Assembly (NCBI GenBank): GCA_965216105.1
Contig: OZ244147.1
Location: forward strand, 1,674,001-1,738,000
Reading direction: 5' to 3'
Source of the DNA: JAALLB01 sp017643495
GTDB taxonomy: Bacteria > Pseudomonadota > Alphaproteobacteria > Rhizobiales > Rhizobiaceae
DNA: 64,000 bases
Shown here: positions 18,493-26,760 of the stretch, piece after piece
Position numbering within the stretch: position 1 is the first letter of the stretch
How the letters are laid out: the number at the start of each line of letters is the position of its first letter
The notes under the pieces: model-generated
What the model was told of the DNA's origin: nothing
What the model saw: only the letters and a program-made list of their open reading frames with translations
Databases searched by the model: none
Position numbers and translations under genes: made by a program

Positions 18493-19581
18493 ATGGATAG
18501 ACGTAAATTTTTGTCCGGCGCTGCAGTCGCAGGCGCCGCATCAGCCACGTTGGCTGCTCCGGCAGTTGCGCAGAGCACGACTGACATGGTCATCGTGTCA
18601 ACCTGGCCACGGGATTTCCCCGGACTAGGCTTGCCTGCACAGCGCTTGGCAGCACGAATTGCAGAACTGACCGAAGGTCGTCTCAATGTACAATACTTCG
18701 CTGCAGGCGAGCGTGTTGGTGCGTTTGACTCGTTTGACGAAGTGGCATCCGGCAATGCCCAGGCTTACATTGGTGCCGATTATTACTGGAAAGGCAGACA
18801 TCCGGGCTGGGCCGCATTCACGGCTATTCCGTTTGGCTTCACTTACACAGAAATGGACGCATGGATCAAATACGGCGGCGGACAGGAGCTCTGGGATGAG
18901 CTTGCTGGCGAATTTGGCCTGAAGAACTTTGCCTGCGGAAACACCGGCGTTCAGATGGGCGGTTGGTTCAACAAGGAAATCAACTCTGCTGACGACCTGA
19001 AAGGTCTGAAAATGCGTATTCCTGGCCAGGGCGGTGACGTTATGGCCAAGCTTGGTGCTTCACCAGTGTCGCTTCCAGGGGGGCAAATTTACGAAAACCT
19101 CGTTTCTGGTGCCATTGACGCCACTGAGTGGGTTGGTCCTTACAATGACTTCTTCATGAAGTTCTATGAAGCAGCGAAGTACTACTACTTCCCTGGCATG
19201 CATGAGCCTGGTGCGCAGCTTGCGATGGGTTTGAACGCAGAATTCTGGGGTTCTCTCAGCAAAACTGACCAAGCCATTATCGAAGCAGCGTGTAATGAGG
19301 AAAATGCACGCACCATGGCTGAAACCAATGCCAATAATGGTGAATACTTGCAGCGTCTCATGAATGATCACGGTGTTGAACTGCGTGAGTTCAATGACGA
19401 TGTTTATGACAGCTTCGGTGAAGCTGCACAGGAAGTGCTTGAAGAGGCGGGCGACCATTCGCCATTGTCGAAGAAGATTTACGACAGTGTGGTTGCCAAA
19501 CGCGAAGAACTTGCGCGTTGGGGACAACTGTCTGACATCTCATATTCGATCAAGCGTAACCGAGTTCTCGGTATCGAATAA
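18493..19581 (+). CDS. TRAP transporter substrate-binding protein (DctP family, TakP-like)
   Basis: 362 aa. The N-terminus MDRRKFLSGAAVAGAASATLAAPAVAQ is a twin-arginine signal (Arg3-Arg4), so the protein is folded before export. The mature part has the TRAP-SBP motif KGLKMRIPGQGGDVMAKLGASPVSLPGGQIY with the carboxylate-binding Arg175, and DATEWVGPYND. This belongs to the subgroup containing Rhodobacter TakP, which binds pyruvate and other 2-oxoacids; sugar-acid or other ligands are possible. First gene of a three-gene TRAP operon, ATG with a ggagaac site 8 bp upstream. A GC-rich hairpin follows it. Confidence 0.93.
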   Translation: MDRRKFLSGAAVAGAASATLAAPAVAQSTTDMVIVSTWPRDFPGLGLPAQRLAARIAELTEGRLNVQYFAAGERVGAFDSFDEVASGNAQAYIGADYYWKGRHPGWAAFTAIPFGFTYTEMDAWIKYGGGQELWDELAGEFGLKNFACGNTGVQMGGWFNKEINSADDLKGLKMRIPGQGGDVMAKLGASPVSLPGGQIYENLVSGAIDATEWVGPYNDFFMKFYEAAKYYYFPGMHEPGAQLAMGLNAEFWGSLSKTDQAIIEAACNEENARTMAETNANNGEYLQRLMNDHGVELREFNDDVYDSFGEAAQEVLEEAGDHSPLSKKIYDSVVAKREELARWGQLSDISYSIKRNRVLGIE

Positions 19582-19599
19582 TCCGGTTTAACAATATTG

Positions 19600-19625
19600 C
19601 GGGGCGTCTGGAAACAGGCGCCCCG
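19600..19625 (+). promoter_or_regulatory. Stem-loop between TRAP binding-protein and permease genes
   Basis: An 11 bp stem with one G-U pair, 19600-19610 against 19615-19625, closed by a GAAA tetraloop and with five consecutive G-C pairs. No T run follows, so it is more likely an mRNA-stabilising or attenuating hairpin that keeps the binding protein in excess over the permeases than a full terminator. Confidence 0.7.
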
Positions 19626-19680
19626 TCAACTATAAGAACAATACTCGGGCAGACCATAGCCTTGAACTGGGAGGTAAGGG

Positions 19681-20685
19681 GTGAGCACTCAAGAAGTTGA
19701 GTCTGGTGAACCAGTTCCGGTATCCAAAAAAACTACGACACTAGTTCGTCTTTTTGGCTGGATGATGCTGGGCATCATGCTGGTATACATAATCAACAAT
19801 TTTCTGACTTTCGGTGGAGGAATGCCGGGGGCCAATGCTGTCTTTGAGGGGACAGGAGGTGCGCTGGCCTGGTTACAGGTTGCGTTTTATCCGCTTCTTC
19901 TAGTGGTTATTTTCCTGATGGTTACCCGGTCAACAGATCGCAGCCTTCGTGAAGACAGTAACCGAATAACGGATATCAATACCGTCTTCATTCGGTGTGC
20001 TTTCTGGGTTGTTTTGATTGTTGGTGTAGGAGATGCGATTGTTTCGTTTCTTCGCATCGAGAATTTTCTTCCCATGTTTGTCGGTGAAGACCTGACCAGA
20101 GAATTGGGAAAGCCCGAATTCCGTGGCATCTATTTCCACATGCCGCTCATGCTGGCAGGGATCATACTCGGCTTTTTCACACGAACACTCGGTTTTACCT
20201 GGCTGGCATTGTTGATTGTTCTGGCCGAACTGCTGATCGTTTTCAGCCGCTTCATCTTTTCCTATGAACAGGCATTGATGGCTGATCTGGTTCGCTTCTG
20301 GTATGGCGCATTGTTTCTTTTCGCCAGCGCTTTCACACTGCTGGAAGAAGGCCATGTGCGGGTGGATGTTTTCTATGCCGGCTTTACCCAGAAAACAAAA
20401 GGTTTTGTGAATGCGGTTGGTTCGATTTTTCTCGGGCTTACCCTTTGCTGGACAATACTCATCGTGGGAATGAGCGGGCAGTTCTCGATCATCAATGCTC
20501 CGATTTTCAATTTCGAAGTCACCCAATCCAGTTTTGGCATGTATGTCAAATACATGATGGCAGGTTTCCTGGCTGTGTTTGCGATTTCGATGATGATCCA
20601 GTTTGTTGCATACCTGATGGATGCGATAGCGGATTATCGTGGCGAACCTGGAAAGCGCATTCCCGATGCGCCCGGCGCCCACTAA
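19681..20685 (+). CDS. TRAP transporter small permease (DctQ family, long form)
   Basis: 334 aa from a GTG preceded by gggaggtaagg. Typical DctQ proteins have about 160-200 aa and four membrane helices; here there are additional N-terminal helices (segments around 24-47, 60-82 and 100-127) before the DctQ core, whose signature LEEGHVRVDVFYAGF lies at about residues 221-235. The long form occurs with TakP-type binding proteins. It pairs with the large permease 21 bp downstream in the inner membrane and uses a sodium or proton gradient. Confidence 0.88.
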   Translation: MSTQEVESGEPVPVSKKTTTLVRLFGWMMLGIMLVYIINNFLTFGGGMPGANAVFEGTGGALAWLQVAFYPLLLVVIFLMVTRSTDRSLREDSNRITDINTVFIRCAFWVVLIVGVGDAIVSFLRIENFLPMFVGEDLTRELGKPEFRGIYFHMPLMLAGIILGFFTRTLGFTWLALLIVLAELLIVFSRFIFSYEQALMADLVRFWYGALFLFASAFTLLEEGHVRVDVFYAGFTQKTKGFVNAVGSIFLGLTLCWTILIVGMSGQFSIINAPIFNFEVTQSSFGMYVKYMMAGFLAVFAISMMIQFVAYLMDAIADYRGEPGKRIPDAPGAH

Positions 20686-20706
20686 GAAGAAAGCGATAAT
20701 AACAAG

Positions 20707-23367
20707 ATGGAACTCGTTTTTCTCCTCATGCTCGTGCTTGTGATGGCGCTTGCGCTCGGATCAGGCTATCCGGTTGCCTTCGCGCTTCCTGGCTCTGCAA
20801 TCATAACCATCGCGGCAGCCGCGCTGTGCGGTTACCTTTTTGGCGGCAGTGTTGATGCCTATTTTGCGCAAGGTGGGCCGGGCCAATGGCTAAGCGCCGG
20901 TGTCAGCAACCTTAGAGGGACTTATTGGGAACCCGAACGGGATACACTGATTGCCATTCCACTCTTCATCTTCATGGGCATCATGCTCCAGCGGTCAAAG
21001 ATTGCTGAAGACCTGCTTATCACAATGGCACAGCTTTTTGGTCCTGTGCCGGGTGGTCTTGGCATTTCGGTGGTGTTCGTTGGTGCGCTTCTGGCAGCTA
21101 CAACAGGCATTGTGGGCGCAACGGTTGTCGCCATGGGGCTTATTTCCCTTCCTGCCATGCTGCGAAACAATTATTCGCCATCACTGGCTACGGGTACCAT
21201 TGCTGCTTCGGGAACGCTTGGGCAGATTATACCGCCATCCATCGTTCTTATCATTCTGGCTGACCAGCTTGCAAGCGCGGCAGACCAGGCCGGCACGGCG
21301 CGCAAGGCGCTCTTCAAGGATTCGACGGGTGAGCTCAGCATGCCCTCGATGTTTGACGTCAGTTCAACAAGTGCAGGTGAAATGTTCCTCGGTGCGTTTG
21401 TTCCCGGCATTGTGCTCGTTCTGTTGTATATGGCCTATATCCTGATCTTTGCCTTCCTAAACCCCAAGGCAGCTCCGGCAGTTCGATATGATGGTGCTTT
21501 CAATCGCGAATTCTGGACGCGTGTCTTTGTGATCCTTATTCCGCCCCTTGCCCTGATATTCCTGGTTCTCGGTTCAATCATTTCAGGTGTTGCAACCGTC
21601 AACCAGGCTGGTGCCATCGGCGCTGCCGGTGCGCTGGTCATGGCCGGATACCGTCTCAAGGAAGGCGAACGCGGTGCCTATTGGCCAGCCCTGCTTGCAA
21701 TCATATCGCTGGTTGCTATTTCTTTGATCGTTTCGAATTACGACACGAACATCAAGGCGATATCGAACGATCGTGACGAGTTCGGTGCGTTGCTGGCTGC
21801 TATTGCTGTTGTGGGATTGCTTGTCTCGATAGGCTGGAGTGCTTGGCGAGTTTTCAATATCCAGAATACATTGCGCAGCGTCATGATCGAGACCGCCAAG
21901 ACAACTTCTCTGGTGTTCATCATCCTGCTTGGTGCGGCGATGCTGACAGCTGCATTCCGCGGTTTTGGCGGTGAAGAACTGGTGAAAGAGTTCCTTAACG
22001 GCATGCCGGGAGGGTTCTGGTCAAAATTCGTCATCGTCATGGCTGTGATTTTTGTGCTCGGGTTCTTTTTGGACTTCATTGAAATCGCAGTGGTCGTTGT
22101 GCCGATCGTTGCTCCGATCCTTCTTGCCGACCCGTCTGCAAACGTGACTGCGGTGTGGCTCGGGGTCATGATCGGTCTCAACATCCAGACCTCATTTCTG
22201 ACACCACCATTCGGGTTTGCGCTTTTCTATCTTCGGGGAGTTGCACCGGCGACTGTGAAAACCCTTGCCATGTACAAGGGGGTTATCGCCTTTATCGGGC
22301 TTCAGTTGGCCGCACTGGTAATTGTTGGCATGTATCCAAGTCTCGTCAATTACCTGCCAAACCGGGCTTTGCTTCTTTCTGAAACAGCGCCACCTCCACG
22401 CAATCCCCAGTTGCAGTATTGTGTTGAGAAGTATGTTGGAGAGCAGTTGACGCAAAACAGGGACAAGATCACTGCTGCCATAGATCAGGCCAGGTCAATC
22501 GATTTGTCTGCCTTGCCTGAAGATGTGTCTGAAGATTTCACTGATTCATTCGAGGATGCTGACAATTCATTCAAACTCCTCGATGATGTTTTCAATGCGG
22601 AGAATGCATGGAAGCAGGAAGTTGCCTTGTACAGACCGTTACACACACAGGTGCGTGATATTGAGCGCGATGCCCGCAGTCTTGAGGAGGAAATCAAGGA
22701 ATTGCAGGAACGTGCTGGTCGGTTGAGAGGCGACGACAACGCCGCGGCCCGTGAGCGTCTTGAAAAGCGGATTCAGGAAGATGAAGCTGAGCGCGAGGCT
22801 CTTCTCAATCAAATTCCGGCTGAATGGGAAGAAAAGCACGATGCATTTTCTGCGTTGCTGAAAGAAGAAAACAAGATCAGAACCCAGTATCGCAGGGCAG
22901 CTGATAATGCCTACACACCGACGGTTGAGCTACTCGCTACCTTGAAAGACACAGGCAAGTTTATGGATCTGGGGGAGAAACTCAGGGAAATTCCTGCCGA
23001 GATAGACCAGAAGACACCGGAAGAAATGGTTGATGTGTTGCAGGAACTCGAGCGGCAGTTTGGGGAAATCAGCGGGCCTGGTGACGTCAAGAAAGATTTG
23101 ACCAAAGCCCGTCGTGAGTTGCGCTCGAAGTCACCGGACAAGGAAAAGGCAAAAGCCAGCGTGAGCAAGGCGATCGAGAGCTTTGAGGAAGAATCTGAAT
23201 GGCGTGCTGAGGCTGCCAGCCAGGAACTCCTGCCCAAAGTTCAGCAATACGAAGCAAGTATCCGTGGAACACTCGGGCTTCGTCAGCAGGAAAACATGCC
23301 TCGTGAACTTGGGCTGTATCTGGCAGGATGCAATGCGGGACACCGGGACATCAGCCTCTATTTCTAG
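20707..23367 (+). CDS. TRAP transporter large permease (DctM family) with C-terminal coiled-coil extension
   Basis: 886 aa, much longer than ordinary DctM (about 430 aa). Residues 1 to about 555 are the membrane permease: GSGYPVAFALPGSA near the start, FMGIMLQRSKIAEDLL, ASGTLGQIIPPSIVLII, FLDFIEIAVVVVPIVAPIL and LNIQTSFLTPPFGFALFYLRG. From about residue 558 to 886 the protein is soluble, highly charged and heptad-like (for example RDIERDARSLEEEIKELQER and EAEREALLNQIPAEWEEKHD), predicting long coiled coils, and it ends with a short Cys-containing segment. The reading frame is continuous, so this is one protein. Function of the tail is unknown. Confidence 0.9.
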   Translation: MELVFLLMLVLVMALALGSGYPVAFALPGSAIITIAAAALCGYLFGGSVDAYFAQGGPGQWLSAGVSNLRGTYWEPERDTLIAIPLFIFMGIMLQRSKIAEDLLITMAQLFGPVPGGLGISVVFVGALLAATTGIVGATVVAMGLISLPAMLRNNYSPSLATGTIAASGTLGQIIPPSIVLIILADQLASAADQAGTARKALFKDSTGELSMPSMFDVSSTSAGEMFLGAFVPGIVLVLLYMAYILIFAFLNPKAAPAVRYDGAFNREFWTRVFVILIPPLALIFLVLGSIISGVATVNQAGAIGAAGALVMAGYRLKEGERGAYWPALLAIISLVAISLIVSNYDTNIKAISNDRDEFGALLAAIAVVGLLVSIGWSAWRVFNIQNTLRSVMIETAKTTSLVFIILLGAAMLTAAFRGFGGEELVKEFLNGMPGGFWSKFVIVMAVIFVLGFFLDFIEIAVVVVPIVAPILLADPSANVTAVWLGVMIGLNIQTSFLTPPFGFALFYLRGVAPATVKTLAMYKGVIAFIGLQLAALVIVGMYPSLVNYLPNRALLLSETAPPPRNPQLQYCVEKYVGEQLTQNRDKITAAIDQARSIDLSALPEDVSEDFTDSFEDADNSFKLLDDVFNAENAWKQEVALYRPLHTQVRDIERDARSLEEEIKELQERAGRLRGDDNAAARERLEKRIQEDEAEREALLNQIPAEWEEKHDAFSALLKEENKIRTQYRRAADNAYTPTVELLATLKDTGKFMDLGEKLREIPAEIDQKTPEEMVDVLQELERQFGEISGPGDVKKDLTKARRELRSKSPDKEKAKASVSKAIESFEEESEWRAEAASQELLPKVQQYEASIRGTLGLRQQENMPRELGLYLAGCNAGHRDISLYF

Positions 23368-23372
23368 AGGCT
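23353..23372 (+). terminator. Hairpin at the end of the TRAP operon
   Basis: Perfect 8 bp stem agcctcta / tagaggct with loop tttc, overlapping the stop codon of the large permease and followed by ggttt. A second hairpin, ggtagccgt (23462-23470) / acggctacc (23487-23495), lies 90 bp on between the convergent genes and could serve either strand. Neither has a long T run. Confidence 0.5.
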
Positions 23373-23563
23373 GGTTTGCCTGTAATTCATTGTATTACGG
23401 GTTGGCCGGGATGTTTCTATAGCTGCAATAGTTGCGCTGTGGCTTTCGTGGCTGGGGAGGTGGTAGCCGTCCCCCCACACAAAGGAACGGCTACCGACCG
23501 CAGTTTATCTGTCAATAACACGCTCCCAGTTGCGCTGACAGAAGTCCCCACGGCAAACAAATC

Positions 23564-24706
23564 TTAGCCCGTAACACGCTCCAGTACGCCTGGTTGATCC
23601 CAAGAGCCCTCCGGCCGATTGATGATCTCGGGCCGTGAATGAGCAGAAATTGCCGAGTTGAGAGGGGGCATGTACAGATCGCCCTCAATGTAATTCCTGC
23701 CGGAAAAGGATACGGTTGGTGTTTGGGTTCGCGGCACAAAGCCATGTCTGGTCCAAAGCTTGACGATGCTTTGTTCTGCCTGACCATACAGGTGCGTGTA
23801 GCCCTTTTTTCTGGCCATCTGTTTTGCCGCCTTTATCAGGTCATGCGCCAGTCGGGTCCGCCTGAACCGTTTGATCACCGCCAAACGTTCGACCTTCGCA
23901 AAATTGGCAAAAAACCGGACGCGGATGCATCCTGCGGGCTCGTCTCCGCAATAACCGATCAGATGACTGGCAGCAAAATCATTGCCGTCATATTCTTCCG
24001 AATAGGGACAATCCTGCTCGGCGATGTAAGTAGCAGCCCGGATAGCCATGACTTCCTGATAGGCTGCAATGGAGTGAACAACTTCGACCCGTGTATTAAA
24101 CAAGTCATGTGATTGAGGCTCTTGACGCTCATAGACCAGGAAGTTCTGTGTATCCCCGGCACCGGAATGGCCATACTCCCGGAACCCCAGGGAGCGGAAG
24201 AAGGTTTCACCTTGCGGATCTATCGGTTTGCAGAAGATTGGAGCATTCTGGTAGTTCGGCATGTTCATGCGCTGCACGATCAGGCCGATGCCTCCTGCAG
24301 TCGACGAATCAAGGAACAATAACCACACATATATTGCCGCAACTTTTTCATGCTGGCGCGCAAGATAGCAGGCTTGGGGGGATGCCAGATCGAGTTGCCC
24401 GCCGAGAAGGGCATCTTTTCCTTCGCTGTTCAGTGGAAGTTGGGCCACAAACGCGCCCGGCTTGTCCAGATTGCGGTTCTTGTAATTACGGACAATGCAC
24501 ATGATGCTGTCGGGATTGTGGTTATAAACCCGTAGAACTTCTTCATAACTCGCCAAAGTAGGAATAACTTGACCAGCTACATCAAGAAGTTGTTGTATGT
24601 CTGACGGAGTGGGTGAAATCAGAGACAGGCCACGGGAAATTTTTTCGACCGGCAAATTGTCGAGATACCTTGAGCTTGGAGATTTTGCATAGTCACTGTT
24701 CTGCAT
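23564..24706 (-). CDS. GNAT family N-acetyltransferase (two-domain)
   Basis: 380 aa. The C-terminal half is a clear GNAT acetyltransferase: GYCGDEPAGCIRVRFFANFAKVERLAVIKRFRRTRLAHDLIKAAKQMARKKG, with the acetyl-CoA loop, here R-R-T-R-L-A rather than the usual Q-x-x-G-x-A/G, at about 280-285, then LYGQAEQSIVKLWTRHGF. The N-terminal half (LDVAGQVIPTLASYEEVLRVYNHNPDSIMCIVRNYKNRNLDKPGAFVAQLPLNSEGKDALLGGQLDL) looks like a degenerate second GNAT-like fold. Substrate unknown. It is transcribed divergently from a LysR regulator 54 bp away, its probable controller. An agaagg site precedes the ATG. Confidence 0.8.
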   Translation of the reverse strand: MQNSDYAKSPSSRYLDNLPVEKISRGLSLISPTPSDIQQLLDVAGQVIPTLASYEEVLRVYNHNPDSIMCIVRNYKNRNLDKPGAFVAQLPLNSEGKDALLGGQLDLASPQACYLARQHEKVAAIYVWLLFLDSSTAGGIGLIVQRMNMPNYQNAPIFCKPIDPQGETFFRSLGFREYGHSGAGDTQNFLVYERQEPQSHDLFNTRVEVVHSIAAYQEVMAIRAATYIAEQDCPYSEEYDGNDFAASHLIGYCGDEPAGCIRVRFFANFAKVERLAVIKRFRRTRLAHDLIKAAKQMARKKGYTHLYGQAEQSIVKLWTRHGFVPRTQTPTVSFSGRNYIEGDLYMPPLNSAISAHSRPEIINRPEGSWDQPGVLERVTG

Positions 24707-24743
24707 TTTCGGAACCTTCTCAAAAGGTTTCTTAATTACAGAT

Positions 24744-24759
24744 AATAGTTACCACTATT
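24744..24759. promoter_or_regulatory. Inverted repeat in the GNAT/lysR divergent promoter region
   Basis: AATAGT (24744-24749), 4-nt spacer, ACTATT (24754-24759) in the 54 bp between the two divergent genes. AT-rich dyads of this kind are typical LysR-family binding sites. If it is an operator, it ends next to the first possible lysR start codon, favouring a slightly later start. Inference from position and symmetry. Confidence 0.45.
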
Positions 24760-24760
24760 T

Positions 24761-25804
24761 ATGGGGAAAGAGGTGCAACGAAAAGAGAGTCAGGGTGGCT
24801 CAACCCGGAGACACGAGCCCGAAGAGAAAAGTTCGAGCATCCGGCTTGATGACATCCAGATATTTGTGGAGGTCGCCCGGCATGGTAGTGCGCGGAAAGC
24901 TGCACAGGCGCTTTCCAAGGGCCATGCCTATATAAACCGACGGTTGCAGATTCTTGAACAGCAGACAGGCCACGAACTGTTCCTTCGTGATAATTCCGGT
25001 ACATCGCTTACCGACCAGGGCAGGGCTCTTCTGCGTTCGGCAGAAGGGTTTGTTGAAGAATCATCCAATGTTCTCGGTTTCATCAACCAGCAGATGCGGC
25101 AGAAAAAGAAAACTTCCTCTGTCGTTGTAACCGAAGGGCTTGGTACATTCTGGCTGATGCCAAGGCTTGTCGAGTTCAATCAGGGCCATCCGGATATCTT
25201 CCTTGATTTCCAGTGCCAGATGAAGCCGGCCAACCTGTCGGACTACGGTGCAGATATTGCTGTCCAACTTGAATATCCGGAGGACGAAAACCTTATCGTT
25301 TCGCGTATTGGCTATCTGCACATCATGTTGTTTGCCTCGAACAGCTATGCCAACGAACACGGTTTGCCGGAAACGTTGCAGGATTTGCCCAACTTTCACC
25401 TGATAGAGCAGAAATCCGACCAGGTGGATGCCAGCCGTTACATCGATACCATTTCGCGGTTCAGCAATAATCCCGTATCCATGCGAATGAATACGAGCAG
25501 TGCCCATGCGTATGCGATTTCCAGGGGGGCGGGGATCGGTCCCCTGCCAACGTATGCCCGGGCACTGACAAAACGCCTGATCCCCGTTTGTGATGATTAC
25601 CACATTCGCCGCGATGTCTTTCTGGTGCACAACAGGGAAACAACCAAATCATTGCACCACAGAAAAGTCATTGCGTGGATCAAGGAAGCATTCGATGCAT
25701 CCGAATATCCGTGGTTTGGTGCTGATTTCATTCATCCAAACGAGTTTGAAGACAAGGTTGGACATGGAAACATTGTCCAGATGTTCGATGGCGATGATGT
25801 CTGA
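24761..25804 (+). CDS. LysR family transcriptional regulator
   Basis: 347 aa from the ATG; no ribosome-binding site precedes that ATG, whereas the in-frame GTG at 24773 has ggggaaagag just upstream, so the protein may start there (343 aa). The winged HTH is at about 29-88: LDDIQIFVEVARHGSARKAAQALSKGHAYINRRLQILEQQTGHELFLRD. The effector domain follows (VVVTEGLGTFWLMPRLVEFNQGHPDIFLDFQ). It probably regulates itself and the divergent GNAT gene; the ligand is unknown. The unusual basic leader before the HTH is poorly conserved-looking. Confidence 0.9.
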   Translation: MGKEVQRKESQGGSTRRHEPEEKSSSIRLDDIQIFVEVARHGSARKAAQALSKGHAYINRRLQILEQQTGHELFLRDNSGTSLTDQGRALLRSAEGFVEESSNVLGFINQQMRQKKKTSSVVVTEGLGTFWLMPRLVEFNQGHPDIFLDFQCQMKPANLSDYGADIAVQLEYPEDENLIVSRIGYLHIMLFASNSYANEHGLPETLQDLPNFHLIEQKSDQVDASRYIDTISRFSNNPVSMRMNTSSAHAYAISRGAGIGPLPTYARALTKRLIPVCDDYHIRRDVFLVHNRETTKSLHHRKVIAWIKEAFDASEYPWFGADFIHPNEFEDKVGHGNIVQMFDGDDV

Positions 25805-25883
25805 TTCCCGAATTGTGATTTGAATCGCACGACTTCCCGCACAACGGTTATTGATCCGGAACCGGGATAATTCGGGAAGGGAA

Positions 25884-25959
25884 TGGTGGGCGTTGACAGG
25901 ATCGAACTGCCGACCTACTCGGTGTAAACGAGTTGCTCTCCCAGCTGAGCTAAACGCCC
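25884..25959 (-). tRNA. tRNA-Val (anticodon UAC)
   Basis: 76 nt on the minus strand including an encoded CCA (25884-25886). Acceptor arms GGGCGTT / AACGCCC with discriminator A, D-arm GCTCAGCTGGGAGAGC, anticodon stem-loop ctcgtTTACaccgag with anticodon TAC, T-loop GTTCGATCC. Standard cloverleaf. Confidence 0.97.
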
Positions 25960-26028
25960 TTATATCAGCAATGCTGATAACCATTGCCACTTTCGAGAAT
26001 CTGCCCATAAAGACAGTTTTTCGATAAG

Positions 26029-26105
26029 TGGCGCGAGTGACGAGACTTGAACTCGCGACCCCCGGCGTGACAGGCCGGTACTCTAACCAACTGAGCTACA
26101 CCCGC
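26029..26105 (-). tRNA. tRNA-Asp (anticodon GUC)
   Basis: 77 nt on the minus strand including an encoded CCA (26029-26031). Acceptor arms GCGGGTG / CACTCGC (one G-T pair), D-arm GCTCAGTTGGTTAGAGT, anticodon stem CCGGC/GCCGG around CTGTCAC with anticodon GTC, T-loop GTTCAAGTC. It lies 69 bp upstream of tRNA-Val in the same direction, probably one transcript. Confidence 0.97.
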
Positions 26106-26328
26106 GCATCTGCGAACCTGCAGACTGACGGATGGATTAAGGTTTCAGGTACAACAAGTCAAGCGCGATAATCGCGAAAAGGCAAATTATTCTGTATGCG
26201 AATGAGGGCCGGTTTCTGTGAAGGCTTTCGAGCGCTATATTACTTGCTTAACAGGGGTGGTTGCGTTACCCCGTTTATTGAATAATTGGACAATTTCGGC
26301 ATAATGAACGGAACCGAAAGGCTGCAAA

Positions 26329-26694
26329 ATGGAAATTGTTGTTCAGGAATACCTGCCGGTAATCATTTTTCTTGGACTGTGCATAGTTATTGGCCTGGCT
26401 TTGGCTGTTGCGCCTTTCCTTGTGGCATACCGGGCCCCTGATGCAGAGAAACTGTCGGCATATGAGTGCGGGTTCAATGCATTCGATGATTCCCGCATGA
26501 AGTTTGATGTGCGGTTTTATCTTGTTGCAATCCTCTTCATCATTTTCGATCTGGAAGTCGCATTTCTTTTCCCGTGGGCTGTCAGCTTTGGCAATCTTGG
26601 ATGGGTAGGTTTTTCTTCCATGATGATTTTCCTCGCAATTCTGACCGTGGGGTTTGTTTACGAATGGAAAAAAGGTGCGCTTGAGTGGGATTGA
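26329..26694 (+). CDS. nuoA: NADH-quinone oxidoreductase subunit A
   Basis: 121 aa, three membrane helices, with the family signature KLSAYECGFNAFDDSRMKFDVRFYLVAILFIIFDLEVAFLFPW, including the conserved quinone-tunnel cysteine in the ECGF loop. First gene of the complex I operon; an aaagg site precedes the ATG. The 223 bp between tRNA-Asp and this gene must hold the operon promoter, but I cannot point to a convincing -35/-10 pair. Confidence 0.96.
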   Translation: MEIVVQEYLPVIIFLGLCIVIGLALAVAPFLVAYRAPDAEKLSAYECGFNAFDDSRMKFDVRFYLVAILFIIFDLEVAFLFPWAVSFGNLGWVGFSSMMIFLAILTVGFVYEWKKGALEWD

Positions 26695-26760
26695 TGAAGT
26701 GTCGTCTGTCTGACCGGCTTGCAGGTGGTCCTGTAACACCAAAGCGGTATGGAGAAACAA

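Noticed and set aside
25884..26105. Phage or integrative element at the tRNA pair
   Set aside because: No integrase, excisionase, repeats or phage genes on either side.
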